From positions 62,001 through 126,000 of the forward strand of contig JAFAFL010000002.1 of assembly GCA_023423535.1 (NCBI GenBank): a stretch of DNA of 64,000 nt, in the 5' to 3' direction. The stretch is from Pseudomonadota bacterium (GTDB lineage: Bacteria; Myxococcota; Myxococcia; Myxococcales; Myxococcaceae). Below are positions 8,018-17,563 of the stretch, piece by piece (within the stretch, counting starts at the first letter, position 1; the number at the start of each line of letters is the position of its first letter). The position numbers and the translations under genes were made by a program. The notes below the pieces were generated by a model. The model ran no database searches. It was given only the letters and a program-made list of their open reading frames with translations, and was not told where the DNA came from.

Positions 8018-10447
8018 CTAATCGATGCTGACGAGCAGGAACTTGTTGTTCGTCTCGGTGGTGGTGTGGACCGTGATCGTGCGCGACGAACCGGCGGCGT
8101 TCTTCAGCATTCCCAGCCGGTTGTGCTCCACCAGCGCCCACTTGCGTCCGGGCTGCGCGACGTACGCGCCCATGCGGCCGTTGTCCTTCACCTGCTTCAC
8201 GCGGTTGCGCGAGTAGAAGGTCTCACCGCGCCAGTTCATCATGTACGCGGCGATGGGCTCGTCCTCGCTGCCGCGGAGCGCGTGGTACTTCCAGAAGAGA
8301 TCGCGCTGCGTCCAGTGGTGCGACAGGTCCGGCCAGTGGCTCCAGTTGAACCAGAGCGCGAAGCCGAGCGACAGCGCGAGGAACGTCCCGAACAACATCG
8401 TCCGAGCGCGCAGGATCGCCGCCACGACGAGCAGCGCGGTGGCGATGCCGAACGCGTGGCCCATCCCCTTCTTGATGTTCACCGTGTCCACCACGCGCGC
8501 GAGCAGCGGATCCCCGCCACGCACACCCGCAAGCAGCAGCAGTCCGCCGACCAGCGCCAGCACCGCGCAGCCGAACCAGAGGCCGCCGGCGTCCTTCTTC
8601 ACCTTCTGCGCCTCCATCCCGACGTAGAGCGCGGTGAAGAGGATCGCCATGCCGATGAAGAGCGACGGCGAGCCGCGACCGCGCAGCCACACCGTGAGCA
8701 GCAGGCCCACGCCGGTGAGGAGGATCATCAGCGGCACCGCGCGGCCCCACACGGTGGAGGTCTTGTCGGTGAACGCGCTCCAGGTGAGGTAGCCGCCCAC
8801 CGCGAGCAGCACCGCCGCATAGAGGTCACCGATCCAGAGCGCGCGTCCGCCGAAGAGCGAGATGGCGTCGTTCACCAGCGCCTGCGGATAGGGACGGTCG
8901 TAGTTGTAGACGAAGAGGTCGGTGAAGTTCTTCGGGTTGGACGCGAGGTCCTTGCCCACGAGGATCAGCAGCGCGAGCCCGAAGAGGAGCACCACCGCGT
9001 GCTTCGCCACGCCCTCCTCCCACAGCCTGTCCACGAAGAGCGCGATGAGGATCGCCAGGCCCGGCAGCACCGGGAACACGTAGTGGTGGAACTTCGTCTC
9101 CGACGCACCGAGCAGCGTGAACGCGAACACCACCCAGATCGCCGCGATGACGCCGACGTGATCCGCCGCATCCTTCGAGCGCAGCCGCAGCCGCGCGACG
9201 ATCGCCAGCGCGCCGGGCACCAGCGCCACCCACGGGAAGATGCCGAAGCCGCCCTGCTCGATGAAGTAGGTGAAGGTGCCGCCCGGCGTCGTCGTGTGCA
9301 CGCCCGCCGCGAGCCGGTTGAAGTGGTCGTGCACCCAGAAGCGGAGCCAGAAGAGCTTGCTCTCGTCGTCCACGCCGGGGAACACCGACATCACCGAGTA
9401 CCAGGGCCCGGCGATGAGGAAGAAGACGACGATCCCCGTGCCCAGCCGCATCTTGTAGAGCTGCGCCCAGAGCACCGGCATCTCGCCGCTCACCGGGCCT
9501 CGCTTCCACAACGTCGCGCAGAAGCCCGCGCAGAAGCCGACGAGCCCCGCGGCACCGGCGACGATCCGGTTCACGAGGATCTGCTGCGGGTTGTCGCTGT
9601 AGCGCAGGCCCTTGATCAGCAGGTACGCAGCGAGGAAGGCCCCCACCGCCGCAGCGACTCCCACCGCCAGCGGCACGAGCCCGTGCTTGAGGAACCAGCG
9701 CCCGTGCGCGCGGAGGCTCTCGCCGTCCCACGGCATCACGCACAGCGCCGCGTAGAGGAGGAGGATGACCGCGGGGAAGCCCACGCCGAGCAGGCCCTTG
9801 GCGAGGAACGCCACGGCCGCGAAGACGTAGAAGCCGTACCACCACGCGCTGCGCCGCTTCGTCGTCGGATCGAGCTGGCCGATGATCGCGCACGCCATCG
9901 CGCACACGAACGCGGTCACATACGGCGTGTCGGTCACCGTCTGGCGCGAGAGGAGGAACCACATCGGCATCGTGGTGAGCACGAGCGCCGTGGCGAAGCC
10001 CGCGCGACGGCTGACCACGCGCCCCACCGCCAGCGCGAGCAGCGCGACCGCACAGATGGACAAGGCCACGAACGGCAGGCGCATGCCCCACTCGGTGTAG
10101 AGCCCAAGCGGCCCGTCACCGTTGTTCGTGCCGACGACGTTCATGCCGATCGCCATCAGCCACATCGTCATCGCGGGCTTGGAGAAGAACCAGGCGTTCT
10201 CCCAGTAGGGGAACACGTAGTCCGAGCGCTGCACCATCGAGCGCGCGACCTCGCCGTAGTGCACCTCCCACGGGTCCCACAGGCCCACCGCGCCGAGGTA
10301 GGGCACGAGCACCAGCGCCGCGAGGAGCGCTGCACCACCGGCGAGCCGCCAGGTCGGGCTCAGCGACAGCCACCAGCGCACCGGCGCCGAGCGGTACACG
10401 CTCTCGCCGAGCAGTGACTGCATGAGGGTCTGCGGCTCCTGCTTCAA
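8018..10447 (-). CDS. GT39/ArnT-type polyprenyl-phosphate glycosyltransferase, integral membrane
   Basis: The 809-residue protein has about a dozen or more hydrophobic segments. The first periplasmic loop carries the acidic catalytic motif of the PMT/ArnT family, DPWEVHYGEVARSM (Asp58, Glu61, Glu66), followed by PYWENAWFFSKPAMTMW. Such enzymes move a sugar from a polyprenyl-phosphate donor to protein or lipid A in the periplasm. At roughly 800 residues it is longer than ArnT (about 550), the extra length being further membrane segments in the second half. The start is TTG at 10447, because GGAGG lies 6 bases before it; the in-frame ATG at 10423 is an alternative. The acceptor is unknown. Confidence 0.82.
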   Translation of the reverse strand: MKQEPQTLMQSLLGESVYRSAPVRWWLSLSPTWRLAGGAALLAALVLVPYLGAVGLWDPWEVHYGEVARSMVQRSDYVFPYWENAWFFSKPAMTMWLMAIGMNVVGTNNGDGPLGLYTEWGMRLPFVALSICAVALLALAVGRVVSRRAGFATALVLTTMPMWFLLSRQTVTDTPYVTAFVCAMACAIIGQLDPTTKRRSAWWYGFYVFAAVAFLAKGLLGVGFPAVILLLYAALCVMPWDGESLRAHGRWFLKHGLVPLAVGVAAAVGAFLAAYLLIKGLRYSDNPQQILVNRIVAGAAGLVGFCAGFCATLWKRGPVSGEMPVLWAQLYKMRLGTGIVVFFLIAGPWYSVMSVFPGVDDESKLFWLRFWVHDHFNRLAAGVHTTTPGGTFTYFIEQGGFGIFPWVALVPGALAIVARLRLRSKDAADHVGVIAAIWVVFAFTLLGASETKFHHYVFPVLPGLAILIALFVDRLWEEGVAKHAVVLLFGLALLILVGKDLASNPKNFTDLFVYNYDRPYPQALVNDAISLFGGRALWIGDLYAAVLLAVGGYLTWSAFTDKTSTVWGRAVPLMILLTGVGLLLTVWLRGRGSPSLFIGMAILFTALYVGMEAQKVKKDAGGLWFGCAVLALVGGLLLLAGVRGGDPLLARVVDTVNIKKGMGHAFGIATALLVVAAILRARTMLFGTFLALSLGFALWFNWSHWPDLSHHWTQRDLFWKYHALRGSEDEPIAAYMMNWRGETFYSRNRVKQVKDNGRMGAYVAQPGRKWALVEHNRLGMLKNAAGSSRTITVHTTTETNNKFLLVSID

Positions 10448-10631
10448 GACTCGCCTCCGGAGGGTTCCGGCTCCCGCGTCCGCCGGCCAGCGGAGAGGAG
10501 CAAAGCGCGGCTTCTACCACAGCGCCGAGGGGGTGCTCAGCAGTGAACGAGGCCCTGCCCCCGCCTCACGCAAAGCGCCCATGCGAGGCAGGCGGGCAAC
10601 CGCGTCCCTCCACCTGTAAGGTCGCCGGCGC

Positions 10632-12032
10632 GTGTACGCCCTCGTCCTGACCCTCTCGCTTTCACTCGCACTCTCCGCCGAGCAGACGGAGCAGCCGGAG
10701 CAGACGGAACAGCCGTCCGAGGAGACCCCACAGCCACAGCCGTCGGCGCCGCCTGTTGCCCCACCGCGCGTCGAGCCTCGCGCTCCCGCCCTGGAGACAC
10801 CGCGCAGCCCGCTCCCGCAGCTCGTGTGGGGCACGCCGGTCCTGTGCGGCCGCTTTCCTCCGACCGACGCCCGCCCCTCCGGCGAGGTCCGCGCGCAGTG
10901 CGACGACGCGGCGAAGGAGTGCCTCGTCAGCTCGGCGCGTGAGCTCGATTCGCAGGGCCGCGAGACCGCGGAGCCGGTGGCGCGGGTTCAACCCTGCAGC
11001 GCGACCGGGCTCGACTTCCGCACGCGCGCGGAGGACGGCTTCCGCTTCATCCCGGCGGTCTCCGAAGCGCCGGCCGGCTGGGTGCGCGACGAGCGCGGTC
11101 GGGTGATGCAGTTCAACTTCGATCTCAACCGGCGCGTCCACGTGGGCGGTGCCTGGGCGCCCCTTTGGAACGCACGTTCGGACGAGCTCGATCGCAGCCG
11201 CTACCGCGCGGAGTTCGGCATCCGCCTCGAGTACCCGGATCGCGAAGGCGAGCTGCTCTTCCGCATGCGCCTTCTGGAGGGTGAGTTCTTCCTCGGCGAC
11301 AACAGCGGCCGGCTCTCCGCGTTCACCTACGACTGGAGCCGGGCGACCTCGCGTCCGGTCGCGCGCATCTCCACCTTCGTGGGCAAGCCGCGTCGGTTCG
11401 ATCTGGTGCTCGACCTGGGCGGCTACCTCGAGGCGCTCACCTTCGAGACCTTCCGCCGCGAGGGCCTCACCGAGAATCGGCTGAAGCTCGCCACCGCGCA
11501 GCCCACGTTCGATCTCTGGAACTCGCGCGACCTCGTCTCCTTCGTGCGCCTCCGCGCGGGTCCCTCGCTGCTGCTCGACACGCGGCGGCAGTCGCTGCAC
11601 TTCGCCGCCGAGGCCGCGCTGGAGGCAGACACCACGCTCGACGCGGACGGCTTCCACCACCTGCGCTTCGCGGCCGTGGGCGAGAAGCTCTTCTTCACCT
11701 CCGCGCTCGCAGGACGTCCCGCGGATCCGCAACGCCTCTCGCTGCGCGCCGAATACGAGGTCATCGTCATCGCCATCAACGACCAGCCGCTCTCGCTGGT
11801 GCTCGACGCGCGCGGTGGCTGGCGGAACGACGTGGAGGGACTGACGCCGAGCTGGGAGTGGAGCGGTGGCGCAGGCCTTCGCTTCAGCCTCTGGGCGCCG
11901 GCGCGTCGCAGCGCCCAGGGCACGAGCGCGCCCGTTCGCCGCGACGCCGCGCCGCCTTCTGAGGAGGAAGAGCCCGGCACACCCGACCGCGACCGCAGGA
12001 CCATCCACACCGCGCGGTGGGATCGCCCGTAG
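10632..12032 (+). CDS. Exported protein of unknown function, paralogue of the next gene
   Basis: The 466-residue protein has a signal peptide (about residues 1-16, ending SLALSAEQ), a Glu/Gln/Pro-rich spacer (17-60) and a region of many short amphipathic strands with aromatic and charged alternation (about 150-430). This looks like a small outer-membrane or periplasmic beta-structure. Two Cys pairs lie in the N-terminal half (near 72 and 90-115). Its segment LRAEYEVIVIAINDQPLSL matches ARGEAHVERLLFAVNDAPF in the downstream neighbour, so the two are paralogues. GTG start; TAAGGT ends exactly 9 bases upstream and no Shine-Dalgarno is seen. I recognise no named family. Confidence 0.7.
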   Translation: MYALVLTLSLSLALSAEQTEQPEQTEQPSEETPQPQPSAPPVAPPRVEPRAPALETPRSPLPQLVWGTPVLCGRFPPTDARPSGEVRAQCDDAAKECLVSSARELDSQGRETAEPVARVQPCSATGLDFRTRAEDGFRFIPAVSEAPAGWVRDERGRVMQFNFDLNRRVHVGGAWAPLWNARSDELDRSRYRAEFGIRLEYPDREGELLFRMRLLEGEFFLGDNSGRLSAFTYDWSRATSRPVARISTFVGKPRRFDLVLDLGGYLEALTFETFRREGLTENRLKLATAQPTFDLWNSRDLVSFVRLRAGPSLLLDTRRQSLHFAAEAALEADTTLDADGFHHLRFAAVGEKLFFTSALAGRPADPQRLSLRAEYEVIVIAINDQPLSLVLDARGGWRNDVEGLTPSWEWSGGAGLRFSLWAPARRSAQGTSAPVRRDAAPPSEEEEPGTPDRDRRTIHTARWDRP

Positions 12033-12035
12033 CCG

Positions 12036-12947
12036 ATGTGGAGCCTGCTGCTCATCTCCGCGCTGGCCGCGACGCCTTCAACAACGGCGCGCCCCTGCCA
12101 CCCGCACGACGCGAAGGACGAGGCTTTCCGCGCCTGCTTCGATCCTGGCCGCGGCGTGGAGCTGGGCGCCGACGCCATCTACCGCACCCTGCCGCCCGGA
12201 GCGCTCGGCGCATCGGCACCCGGCGAAGGGGTGACGCTGGAAGTGAGCGCGGCGATTGCCGTCCGTGGCGAGCGCAAGAGCCGAAGCCGCGAGAGTTCGC
12301 GTTGGCTCACCGAGCACCGCTTCCTCGACACGCGCCTGCAGCCCTCGCCGCGGCATCGCTCGATGACGCTGACGGTCTGGGAGGGCCTCTTCCGCCGCCA
12401 CGTGGACGAGGGCTTCATCCTCGTGCCGACGCGCCGACCCCTGCGACTGCCCTTCCCGTTCGACGTGGCCATCGCCGCGCGCGCGTTCAGCTGGGAGCGC
12501 CGCCTCTTCGAAGGCGCGGGTGCACACGTCGAGGTCGGCCGCGCCGCGCTGCTGCTCGATCCGGTGCGCAGCGAGAGCGGCCGGTTCCGCGTCGGCTTCG
12601 GGCCCGCGATGTCCTACGCCCTCCGCTCACGCGAGCCCTTGCCGTCTTCCGCGTGGCGCCACGAGCTCACGCCCTTCACCAGCGCGCTGCTGGACGTGGT
12701 GCTGGAGAGCGAGGACGGCTGGTGGAGCGCGCGACTGGAGACGGTCGCCGGCTTCGCGCTCGTGCCCGGCGAAGAGACCTTCTTCCGCGCGCGCGGCGAG
12801 GCCCACGTCGAGCGCCTGCTCTTCGCGGTGAACGACGCGCCCTTCTGGCTGCGGCTCTCGGTGCGAGGCGCGAAGCGTGACGCCGGCGTGCTGCGTCGCG
12901 ACGAAGTCGTCGTGGGCGTGGGCCTCGTCCTGCGCGCCCTCAATTGA
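12036..12947 (+). CDS. Exported protein of unknown function, paralogue of the previous gene
   Basis: The 303-residue product has a short signal-like N-terminus (MWSLLLISALAATPS) and a strand-rich body. It starts 3 bases after the upstream stop, so it is translationally linked to its paralogue at 10632-12032. Shared features are a WEGLFRRHVDEG / FETFRREG type segment and the FAVNDAPFWLRLSVRG / IAINDQPLSLVLDARG type segment near the end. It lacks the Pro/Glu-rich spacer of its neighbour. No catalytic motif is seen. A structural or surface role for the pair is only a guess. Confidence 0.65.
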   Translation: MWSLLLISALAATPSTTARPCHPHDAKDEAFRACFDPGRGVELGADAIYRTLPPGALGASAPGEGVTLEVSAAIAVRGERKSRSRESSRWLTEHRFLDTRLQPSPRHRSMTLTVWEGLFRRHVDEGFILVPTRRPLRLPFPFDVAIAARAFSWERRLFEGAGAHVEVGRAALLLDPVRSESGRFRVGFGPAMSYALRSREPLPSSAWRHELTPFTSALLDVVLESEDGWWSARLETVAGFALVPGEETFFRARGEAHVERLLFAVNDAPFWLRLSVRGAKRDAGVLRRDEVVVGVGLVLRALN

Positions 12948-13079
12948 GCCAATGAGCCACTCCCAGCGCCGCGCGTTCAGCGCCGGTCAGCGCTGACGTC
13001 CCGCGTCACGTCGGACGTGGACTCACACGCCCTGCTGGGGCAGGCTGCGCGCCGACTTTTCGTTGGAGTTGGAGACAGC

Positions 13080-13979
13080 ATGCTTCGATATCGCGCCGAC
13101 ATCCGTACCCTCGCCTACCTCGCGGTGACCGCCGCGTTGTCGGTGGTGCAGTGGAACCTCGGCTACATCCACCCGGTCCTCTTCCCGCTGAGCCTGTTCC
13201 TCGGCGTGGCGACGGCGGTGATCAGCCACAACCACAACCACCTCGGCATCTGGAAGAACCGGACCGCGAACCTCGTCACCAGCTACGTCATCTCGCTGTA
13301 CTACGGCTACCCGGCGATCGGCTGGGTGCCCACGCACAACCAGACGCACCACAAGCTGAACAACCGAGTGGGCGACACCTCCTACGCGCCGAAGGTGTTC
13401 AAGTCGAACCACCTCTTCGCGCTGCTCATCTACCCCACGCTCACCGGCATGGCGCAGAGCAAGGAGATCGCGGCCTTCATCAAGGACCTCTGGCGCCGCG
13501 ACAAGCGCGCGTTCTTCGAGGCGGTCACCCAGTACGTCGTCTTCTTCGGCGTGATGGTGGGGCTCTTCCTCATCGACTGGAAGAAGGCGCTGCTGTTCTT
13601 CGTCATCCCGCAGCAGTTCGCGCTCTTCATGATCCAGGTCTTCAACTACGTGCAGCACATCGAGGCCAACGCGGACTCGAAGTGGAACCACTCGCGCAAC
13701 TTCATCTCGCCGGTGCTCAACGCGCTGCTCTTCAACAACGGCTACCACACGGTGCACCACTTCAAGCCGGGCGTGCACTGGTCGCAGACGCCGGCGCTGC
13801 ACGCGGAGCACGCGCACAAGATCCACCCGCTGCTGCTGCAGAAGAGCTGGTGGGGCTACATGGCCTACACGTTCCTCGTGCGCCCGTTCATCCCCGGCGC
13901 TCACCACCCGGCGCTGCCCGACTCGGGCGGCGGCACCGTGGAGACCGCCGGGAACCCGCCGGTCCAGCCCGCGACCTAG
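13080..13979 (+). CDS. Membrane fatty acid desaturase-family protein
   Basis: The 299-residue di-iron membrane enzyme has the three histidine boxes of acyl-lipid desaturases: HNHNH (residues 50-54), HNQTHH (86-91) and HTVHH (223-227). These would bind two irons and insert a double bond into fatty acyl chains. Hydrophobic segments surround them (about 10-50, 65-82 and 165-205). ATG at 13080 is chosen over an opening 63 bases upstream, because GGAGTTGGAGA lies just before it and the protein then begins like its relatives. It converges with mltG, with only 6 bases between the stops. The substrate and double-bond position cannot be read from sequence. Confidence 0.85.
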   Translation: MLRYRADIRTLAYLAVTAALSVVQWNLGYIHPVLFPLSLFLGVATAVISHNHNHLGIWKNRTANLVTSYVISLYYGYPAIGWVPTHNQTHHKLNNRVGDTSYAPKVFKSNHLFALLIYPTLTGMAQSKEIAAFIKDLWRRDKRAFFEAVTQYVVFFGVMVGLFLIDWKKALLFFVIPQQFALFMIQVFNYVQHIEANADSKWNHSRNFISPVLNALLFNNGYHTVHHFKPGVHWSQTPALHAEHAHKIHPLLLQKSWWGYMAYTFLVRPFIPGAHHPALPDSGGGTVETAGNPPVQPAT

Positions 13980-13985
13980 CCGCGA

Positions 13986-15002
13986 TCAGTAGACGTTGTA
14001 CTTCGCTCGAAGCGCCTCGTGCTCCGCCGCATTTCGCGACGGGTGGAGGCGCTTCTCGGCGTCATGGAGGTAGTACCAGTACTCGCTCGCCGTCGGCCGC
14101 AGCGCGGACACCAAAGACGGCAGCGAGGGCGCCCCAATCGGCGTGGGCGGCAGGCCGGCCTTGTGGCGCGTGTTGTAGACGCACTCGCGGTCGCGGAGCT
14201 TCTTGAGGAAGGCCTTGCGGTCGTTCCACTCGTCCAGCTCGTACCGGCTCGTCGCATCCACGCCCAGCGGCGTCTTGTGGTCGAACCGCTTCCAGAGGAT
14301 GCCGGCGACGAGCGGGCGCTGATCCGGCAGCGGTTCCTCGCGCTCGAGCAGCGAGGCCATGATCACCAGGTCGCTCAGCGGTCGCCCGCTCTTCTCGATC
14401 TCCTCCTTGTGCGGCTCGAAGAAGCGACGCGTGAACATGTCGAGCTGCGCCTGGATGAGCGCGTTCACATCGAAGCGGTCGGGCACGTACCGGTAGGTCT
14501 CCGGGTAGAGGTAGCCCTCGAGCGTGTCCTTCGGCAGCGGGAAGGGCGCGGTGAAGCGCTGCGGATTTGAGGCGGCCTTGATCCACTCGCCCGGCTGGAT
14601 GAGCCCGCGCGCCGCGAGCGCCTCGTCGGTGTCTCGCAGCCGCCAGCCCTCGACGAAGGTGAACGGCACGTCCTCCGGCAGCGGCACGCCGCTGAGCGCG
14701 GTGGCGATCTGCGGGATGTTCATGGACGCGCTGAGCTTGAAGCGGCCGGCCTTGGTGGAGACGCCGCCCGAGCGCCACAGGTGGTAGCGCCACAGCCGCG
14801 CGTCGGTGATGAGCCCGGCCTTCTCCAGCATCGGCCCCAGCGCGCGGGCGGAGGCGCCCTTCGGCACCGTGAACTCGACCTCCTGCGCGCCGGCCGCCGC
14901 GGCGGGACGGTCCACCGCACCTTCGACGTAGAAGTAGCCCGCGCCCGCGGCCACCGCCGCCAGCACCACCAGCGCCCCGAGGGCGAGAGCGAATCGCTTC
15001 AT
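13986..15002 (-). CDS. mltG: Endolytic murein transglycosylase MltG
   Basis: The 338-residue protein has an N-terminal membrane anchor (about residues 5-25) and a periplasmic YceG/MltG domain. Family signatures are FVEGWRLRDTDEAL, LEGYLYPETYRY and the catalytic segment IMASLLERE, where Glu220 matches the E. coli catalytic Glu218. The C-terminal GVDATSRY and YNTRHKAGLPPTPIG segments complete the domain. MltG cuts nascent glycan strands and helps set glycan length. ATG at 15002 is chosen because it gives the anchor; TAGCCT lies 7 bases upstream with no Shine-Dalgarno. In many bacteria mltG lies near ruvX or tmk, but not here. Confidence 0.92.
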   Translation of the reverse strand: MKRFALALGALVVLAAVAAGAGYFYVEGAVDRPAAAAGAQEVEFTVPKGASARALGPMLEKAGLITDARLWRYHLWRSGGVSTKAGRFKLSASMNIPQIATALSGVPLPEDVPFTFVEGWRLRDTDEALAARGLIQPGEWIKAASNPQRFTAPFPLPKDTLEGYLYPETYRYVPDRFDVNALIQAQLDMFTRRFFEPHKEEIEKSGRPLSDLVIMASLLEREEPLPDQRPLVAGILWKRFDHKTPLGVDATSRYELDEWNDRKAFLKKLRDRECVYNTRHKAGLPPTPIGAPSLPSLVSALRPTASEYWYYLHDAEKRLHPSRNAAEHEALRAKYNVY

Positions 15003-15088
15003 GCGCCGCAGGCTATCCGCGGACGGGCGCAGATGGGTGACCTCTCGAAGGGAGCCCCTGCCCGAGCGGTCGGTTGGCGAACGCGCGC

Positions 15089-16663
15089 CTAGAACAACTC
15101 CACCGTCCAGCTCGCCACGACCTGATCGTTGCGCGAGAAGTACCCGAACGGGCTGTAGGTGCGGCCCTCGTAGAGCTCCAGTCCTACGCCGACCGTGTGC
15201 CTCCCCTCCCTCCACGCGGCGCGCGGGGCGATGGCCCACGAGCGCTGGATGGGCTCCACCCCACCGCGGAAGGTCAGCTCCAGCCGGCGGTCGAACAGCG
15301 CGTACCCGAGCTGCACGAAGAGCGCGTGGAACCACACGGTGCGCGGCGCGCCGGCGGCGGTCGCGGGCTCGAGGAGGAACAGGTAGCCCTCCGACGGCAG
15401 GTCCGGCACCGCGAAACCGAGGTAGTTCACGCTGTAGAGGAACGGCGAGTCTGCGGCCTGGCTCACGCCCGCGACCCAGGTGAACGTCCGCAGCCGCAGC
15501 GGGTTCAGGCGCGCGTCGTAGAGCGTCTGCGCGGGCGAATAGGACGCATCGAGATCGAGCTGCGCGGTCCCCAGCAGCACCTGCGCCTCCAGCGAGAGGA
15601 GATGTTGCCGCGGATAGTGCCCGCGCAGGAGCTTCTCCCCCGCCAGCGTGCGCTCCTGCACCGAGACCGCGGTGGCCGGATCCGGCTCGACGCCGCGCGC
15701 GCTCGCCCGGACCAGCGCGGAGAGCTCCGGGTCGAGCCTCACCGCGGGGATCTTCTCGTAGGTCCACGCCCACGACGCCCCCACCGTGGCGCTGCCCACC
15801 TTCGTCGTCGCGCGCAGCCCCCACTCGCCCAGCCACGGATATGCCTGCGGACGTTCCGTTTCGAGCACGTGCGGCTGCAGCCCCTCCTCGATCGACGGGT
15901 GCAGCTCGACGGGCACCGCCACGCCCAGCGCCGGCTGCACCATCGCCTCGTCCTGGCCGAACACGGCGTACCGGCTGGCCCGGAAGAAGGGGAAATATAC
16001 TGCAGTCAGATCGACGGTCCCCACCCGGCCACGCGCGCGCACCGCGGCGTTGGGGAGCTTCACGTCCTCAGGCTCGACGAGCAGAAAGCCCTCGCGCAGG
16101 TCGCGCGGATTCAGCGAGTCCGCCGGCGCAAAGGCCGCGTTCGCGCCGAAGGAGACGGTCTGGTAGCCCACCCGCAGGTCGAACGCCTGCGAGTAGAAGT
16201 CCACGAAGGCCTCGCCCACCTCCGGCTCGAAGTTCGCCCGCGCCCGATCGAAGCCCCGCTGCGCGCTGGCCCGGTAGAACGCGCGCGCCTCCACCACCAG
16301 GCGCAGCCGCTCGGCGAGCTTCGCATCGAGCCCCACCACCCACCGCGACCGCAGATCGACCACGTCCTCCGCCAGCCGCTCGCCGCGCGCGGACTGGAAC
16401 GCGGTGTCCACCCCGCCCCGCGTGCGCAGAAAGCCGTACGGCCTCGCGGTGATCTGGAAGAGCGATGCGGCGGTGGGCGGTGACGGCGCCTCACCGGAAT
16501 CGTCTGGATTCCACTCGGGAATCCCGTCCTCCGTGGCGTCCGAGTCTGACGACGAAGGCTCCTCCCACTCCTCGATCGTCAGCCCGCCGGACTCCTGCGC
16601 GCGCACGCTCTGCGCGGCGCAACACAACAAGAGCAGCGCTGCGACAAAAAACGCGCGGGACAT
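15089..16663 (-). CDS. Outer-membrane beta-barrel protein (DUF1302-like)
   Basis: The 524-residue protein has a signal peptide (about residues 1-22, ending AQSVRAQ), an acidic linker rich in Glu, Asp and Ser (25-60), and many alternating beta strands with aromatic girdles. It ends in a Phe-terminated strand (ASWTVELF), a typical outer-membrane barrel signature. The pattern resembles DUF1302-type barrels. It lies 18 bases downstream of a LolA-like gene on the same strand. Elsewhere this pair commonly occurs with an RND/MMPL exporter gene, but no exporter is adjacent here. TAGAGC lies 9 bases upstream of ATG. Confidence 0.72.
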   Translation of the reverse strand: MSRAFFVAALLLLCCAAQSVRAQESGGLTIEEWEEPSSSDSDATEDGIPEWNPDDSGEAPSPPTAASLFQITARPYGFLRTRGGVDTAFQSARGERLAEDVVDLRSRWVVGLDAKLAERLRLVVEARAFYRASAQRGFDRARANFEPEVGEAFVDFYSQAFDLRVGYQTVSFGANAAFAPADSLNPRDLREGFLLVEPEDVKLPNAAVRARGRVGTVDLTAVYFPFFRASRYAVFGQDEAMVQPALGVAVPVELHPSIEEGLQPHVLETERPQAYPWLGEWGLRATTKVGSATVGASWAWTYEKIPAVRLDPELSALVRASARGVEPDPATAVSVQERTLAGEKLLRGHYPRQHLLSLEAQVLLGTAQLDLDASYSPAQTLYDARLNPLRLRTFTWVAGVSQAADSPFLYSVNYLGFAVPDLPSEGYLFLLEPATAAGAPRTVWFHALFVQLGYALFDRRLELTFRGGVEPIQRSWAIAPRAAWREGRHTVGVGLELYEGRTYSPFGYFSRNDQVVASWTVELF

Positions 16664-16681
16664 GCGCTGCGGGCTCTAGCA

Positions 16682-17482
16682 CTACCCGCGTTCGAGCGCG
16701 CGCTCGGTGAAGTCCTCGTCGGTCATCTGCGCGTCCTCGAGCTTGAGGATCTCCATCTTCGTCTCCGAGCCGGTCTGCACGTTCTTCATCGACGACTCGG
16801 CGGCGAGCACGCGGTCCTTGAACTTGCGCAGCTTCAGCGTGCGGTACTCCTTGAACGGCTTGCCCTGCTTGTCCTCGTACTGCACGCGCAGCGGGACGTA
16901 GGTCTCCTTGTCCACGTGCAGCGTGACCTTGCCGTAGGGAGAGGTCTCGTCGCCCATCCCCTCGAGCACGTACACCTCGCGCCCATCCACCTTCCCGTCG
17001 CCGAGCCGCTTCACGCGCTTCTCCTCGCCGCCCACGCCGCCGAGGTCCGCGTAGCTGAAGTCGGTGTCCATGAACGCCTGCCCGCGCTGCGTCTTCGCCA
17101 CCTTCCGCGTGCGCTTGAGCTTGGGGAGGTAGAGCGTGATGTCGTCCGCCTCGTCGCCCTCGCCCTCCACGGTGAGCACGCCCACCCCCGCCACACCCGC
17201 CGGCGCAAGGAAGCGCGCGAGCGAATGACCTCGCCCGCCGATCTCCCGCGAGGTCGTCCGCAGCACCTGCTCCTTCGACTTGTCCCCGCGCGAGGTGGTC
17301 AGCCGCAATTCCGCGGTGAGGTCACGAAGGTTCAGCGACCCGCGGTCACGGGCCTTCCGCGCGATCTCCTGCGCCGACTCCGCCTTGCCCGCCTGCTCCT
17401 GCGCCAACGCAGCGGACGACCAGACGAGAGAGGAGACACACACCAACGCACACACGGACCGGAAGGCTGACGAGACGCTCAT
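16682..17482 (-). CDS. Outer-membrane lipoprotein-sorting (LolA-like) protein
   Basis: The 266-residue protein has a signal peptide (about residues 1-28, ending SAALAQE) and a LolA/LolB-like half-barrel of the type annotated as outer membrane lipoprotein-sorting protein. Matching segments are DDITLYLPKLKRTRKV, QAFMDTDFSYADLGG, YVLEGMGDETSPYGKVTLHV and VPLRVQYEDKQGKPFKEYRT. Such proteins hold lipids in a hydrophobic cavity and usually serve RND/MMPL-type exporters rather than general lipoprotein traffic. ATG at 17482 gives the signal peptide; the much longer upstream frame is antisense to another gene and rejected. It forms an operon with the barrel gene downstream. Confidence 0.82.
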   Translation of the reverse strand: MSVSSAFRSVCALVCVSSLVWSSAALAQEQAGKAESAQEIARKARDRGSLNLRDLTAELRLTTSRGDKSKEQVLRTTSREIGGRGHSLARFLAPAGVAGVGVLTVEGEGDEADDITLYLPKLKRTRKVAKTQRGQAFMDTDFSYADLGGVGGEEKRVKRLGDGKVDGREVYVLEGMGDETSPYGKVTLHVDKETYVPLRVQYEDKQGKPFKEYRTLKLRKFKDRVLAAESSMKNVQTGSETKMEILKLEDAQMTDEDFTERALERG

Positions 17483-17563
17483 GGCAGGCACCCGGACGAC
17501 CATACCCGCGCGCTTCTTCAATGGAAGGACTGGCGCCGGCCGTCCGCTATGTTCCGCGCCCGC

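Noticed and set aside
7028..10417. 1129-codon open frame on the plus strand opposite the SPFH and GT39 genes
   Set aside because: It is antisense to two clearly recognisable genes and its product is Arg/His/Glu-rich low-complexity sequence typical of a high-G+C shadow frame.
10448..10631. tRNA or small RNA gene in the divergent intergenic region
   Set aside because: No cloverleaf, no CCA end and no terminator were found; the stretch only holds promoters.
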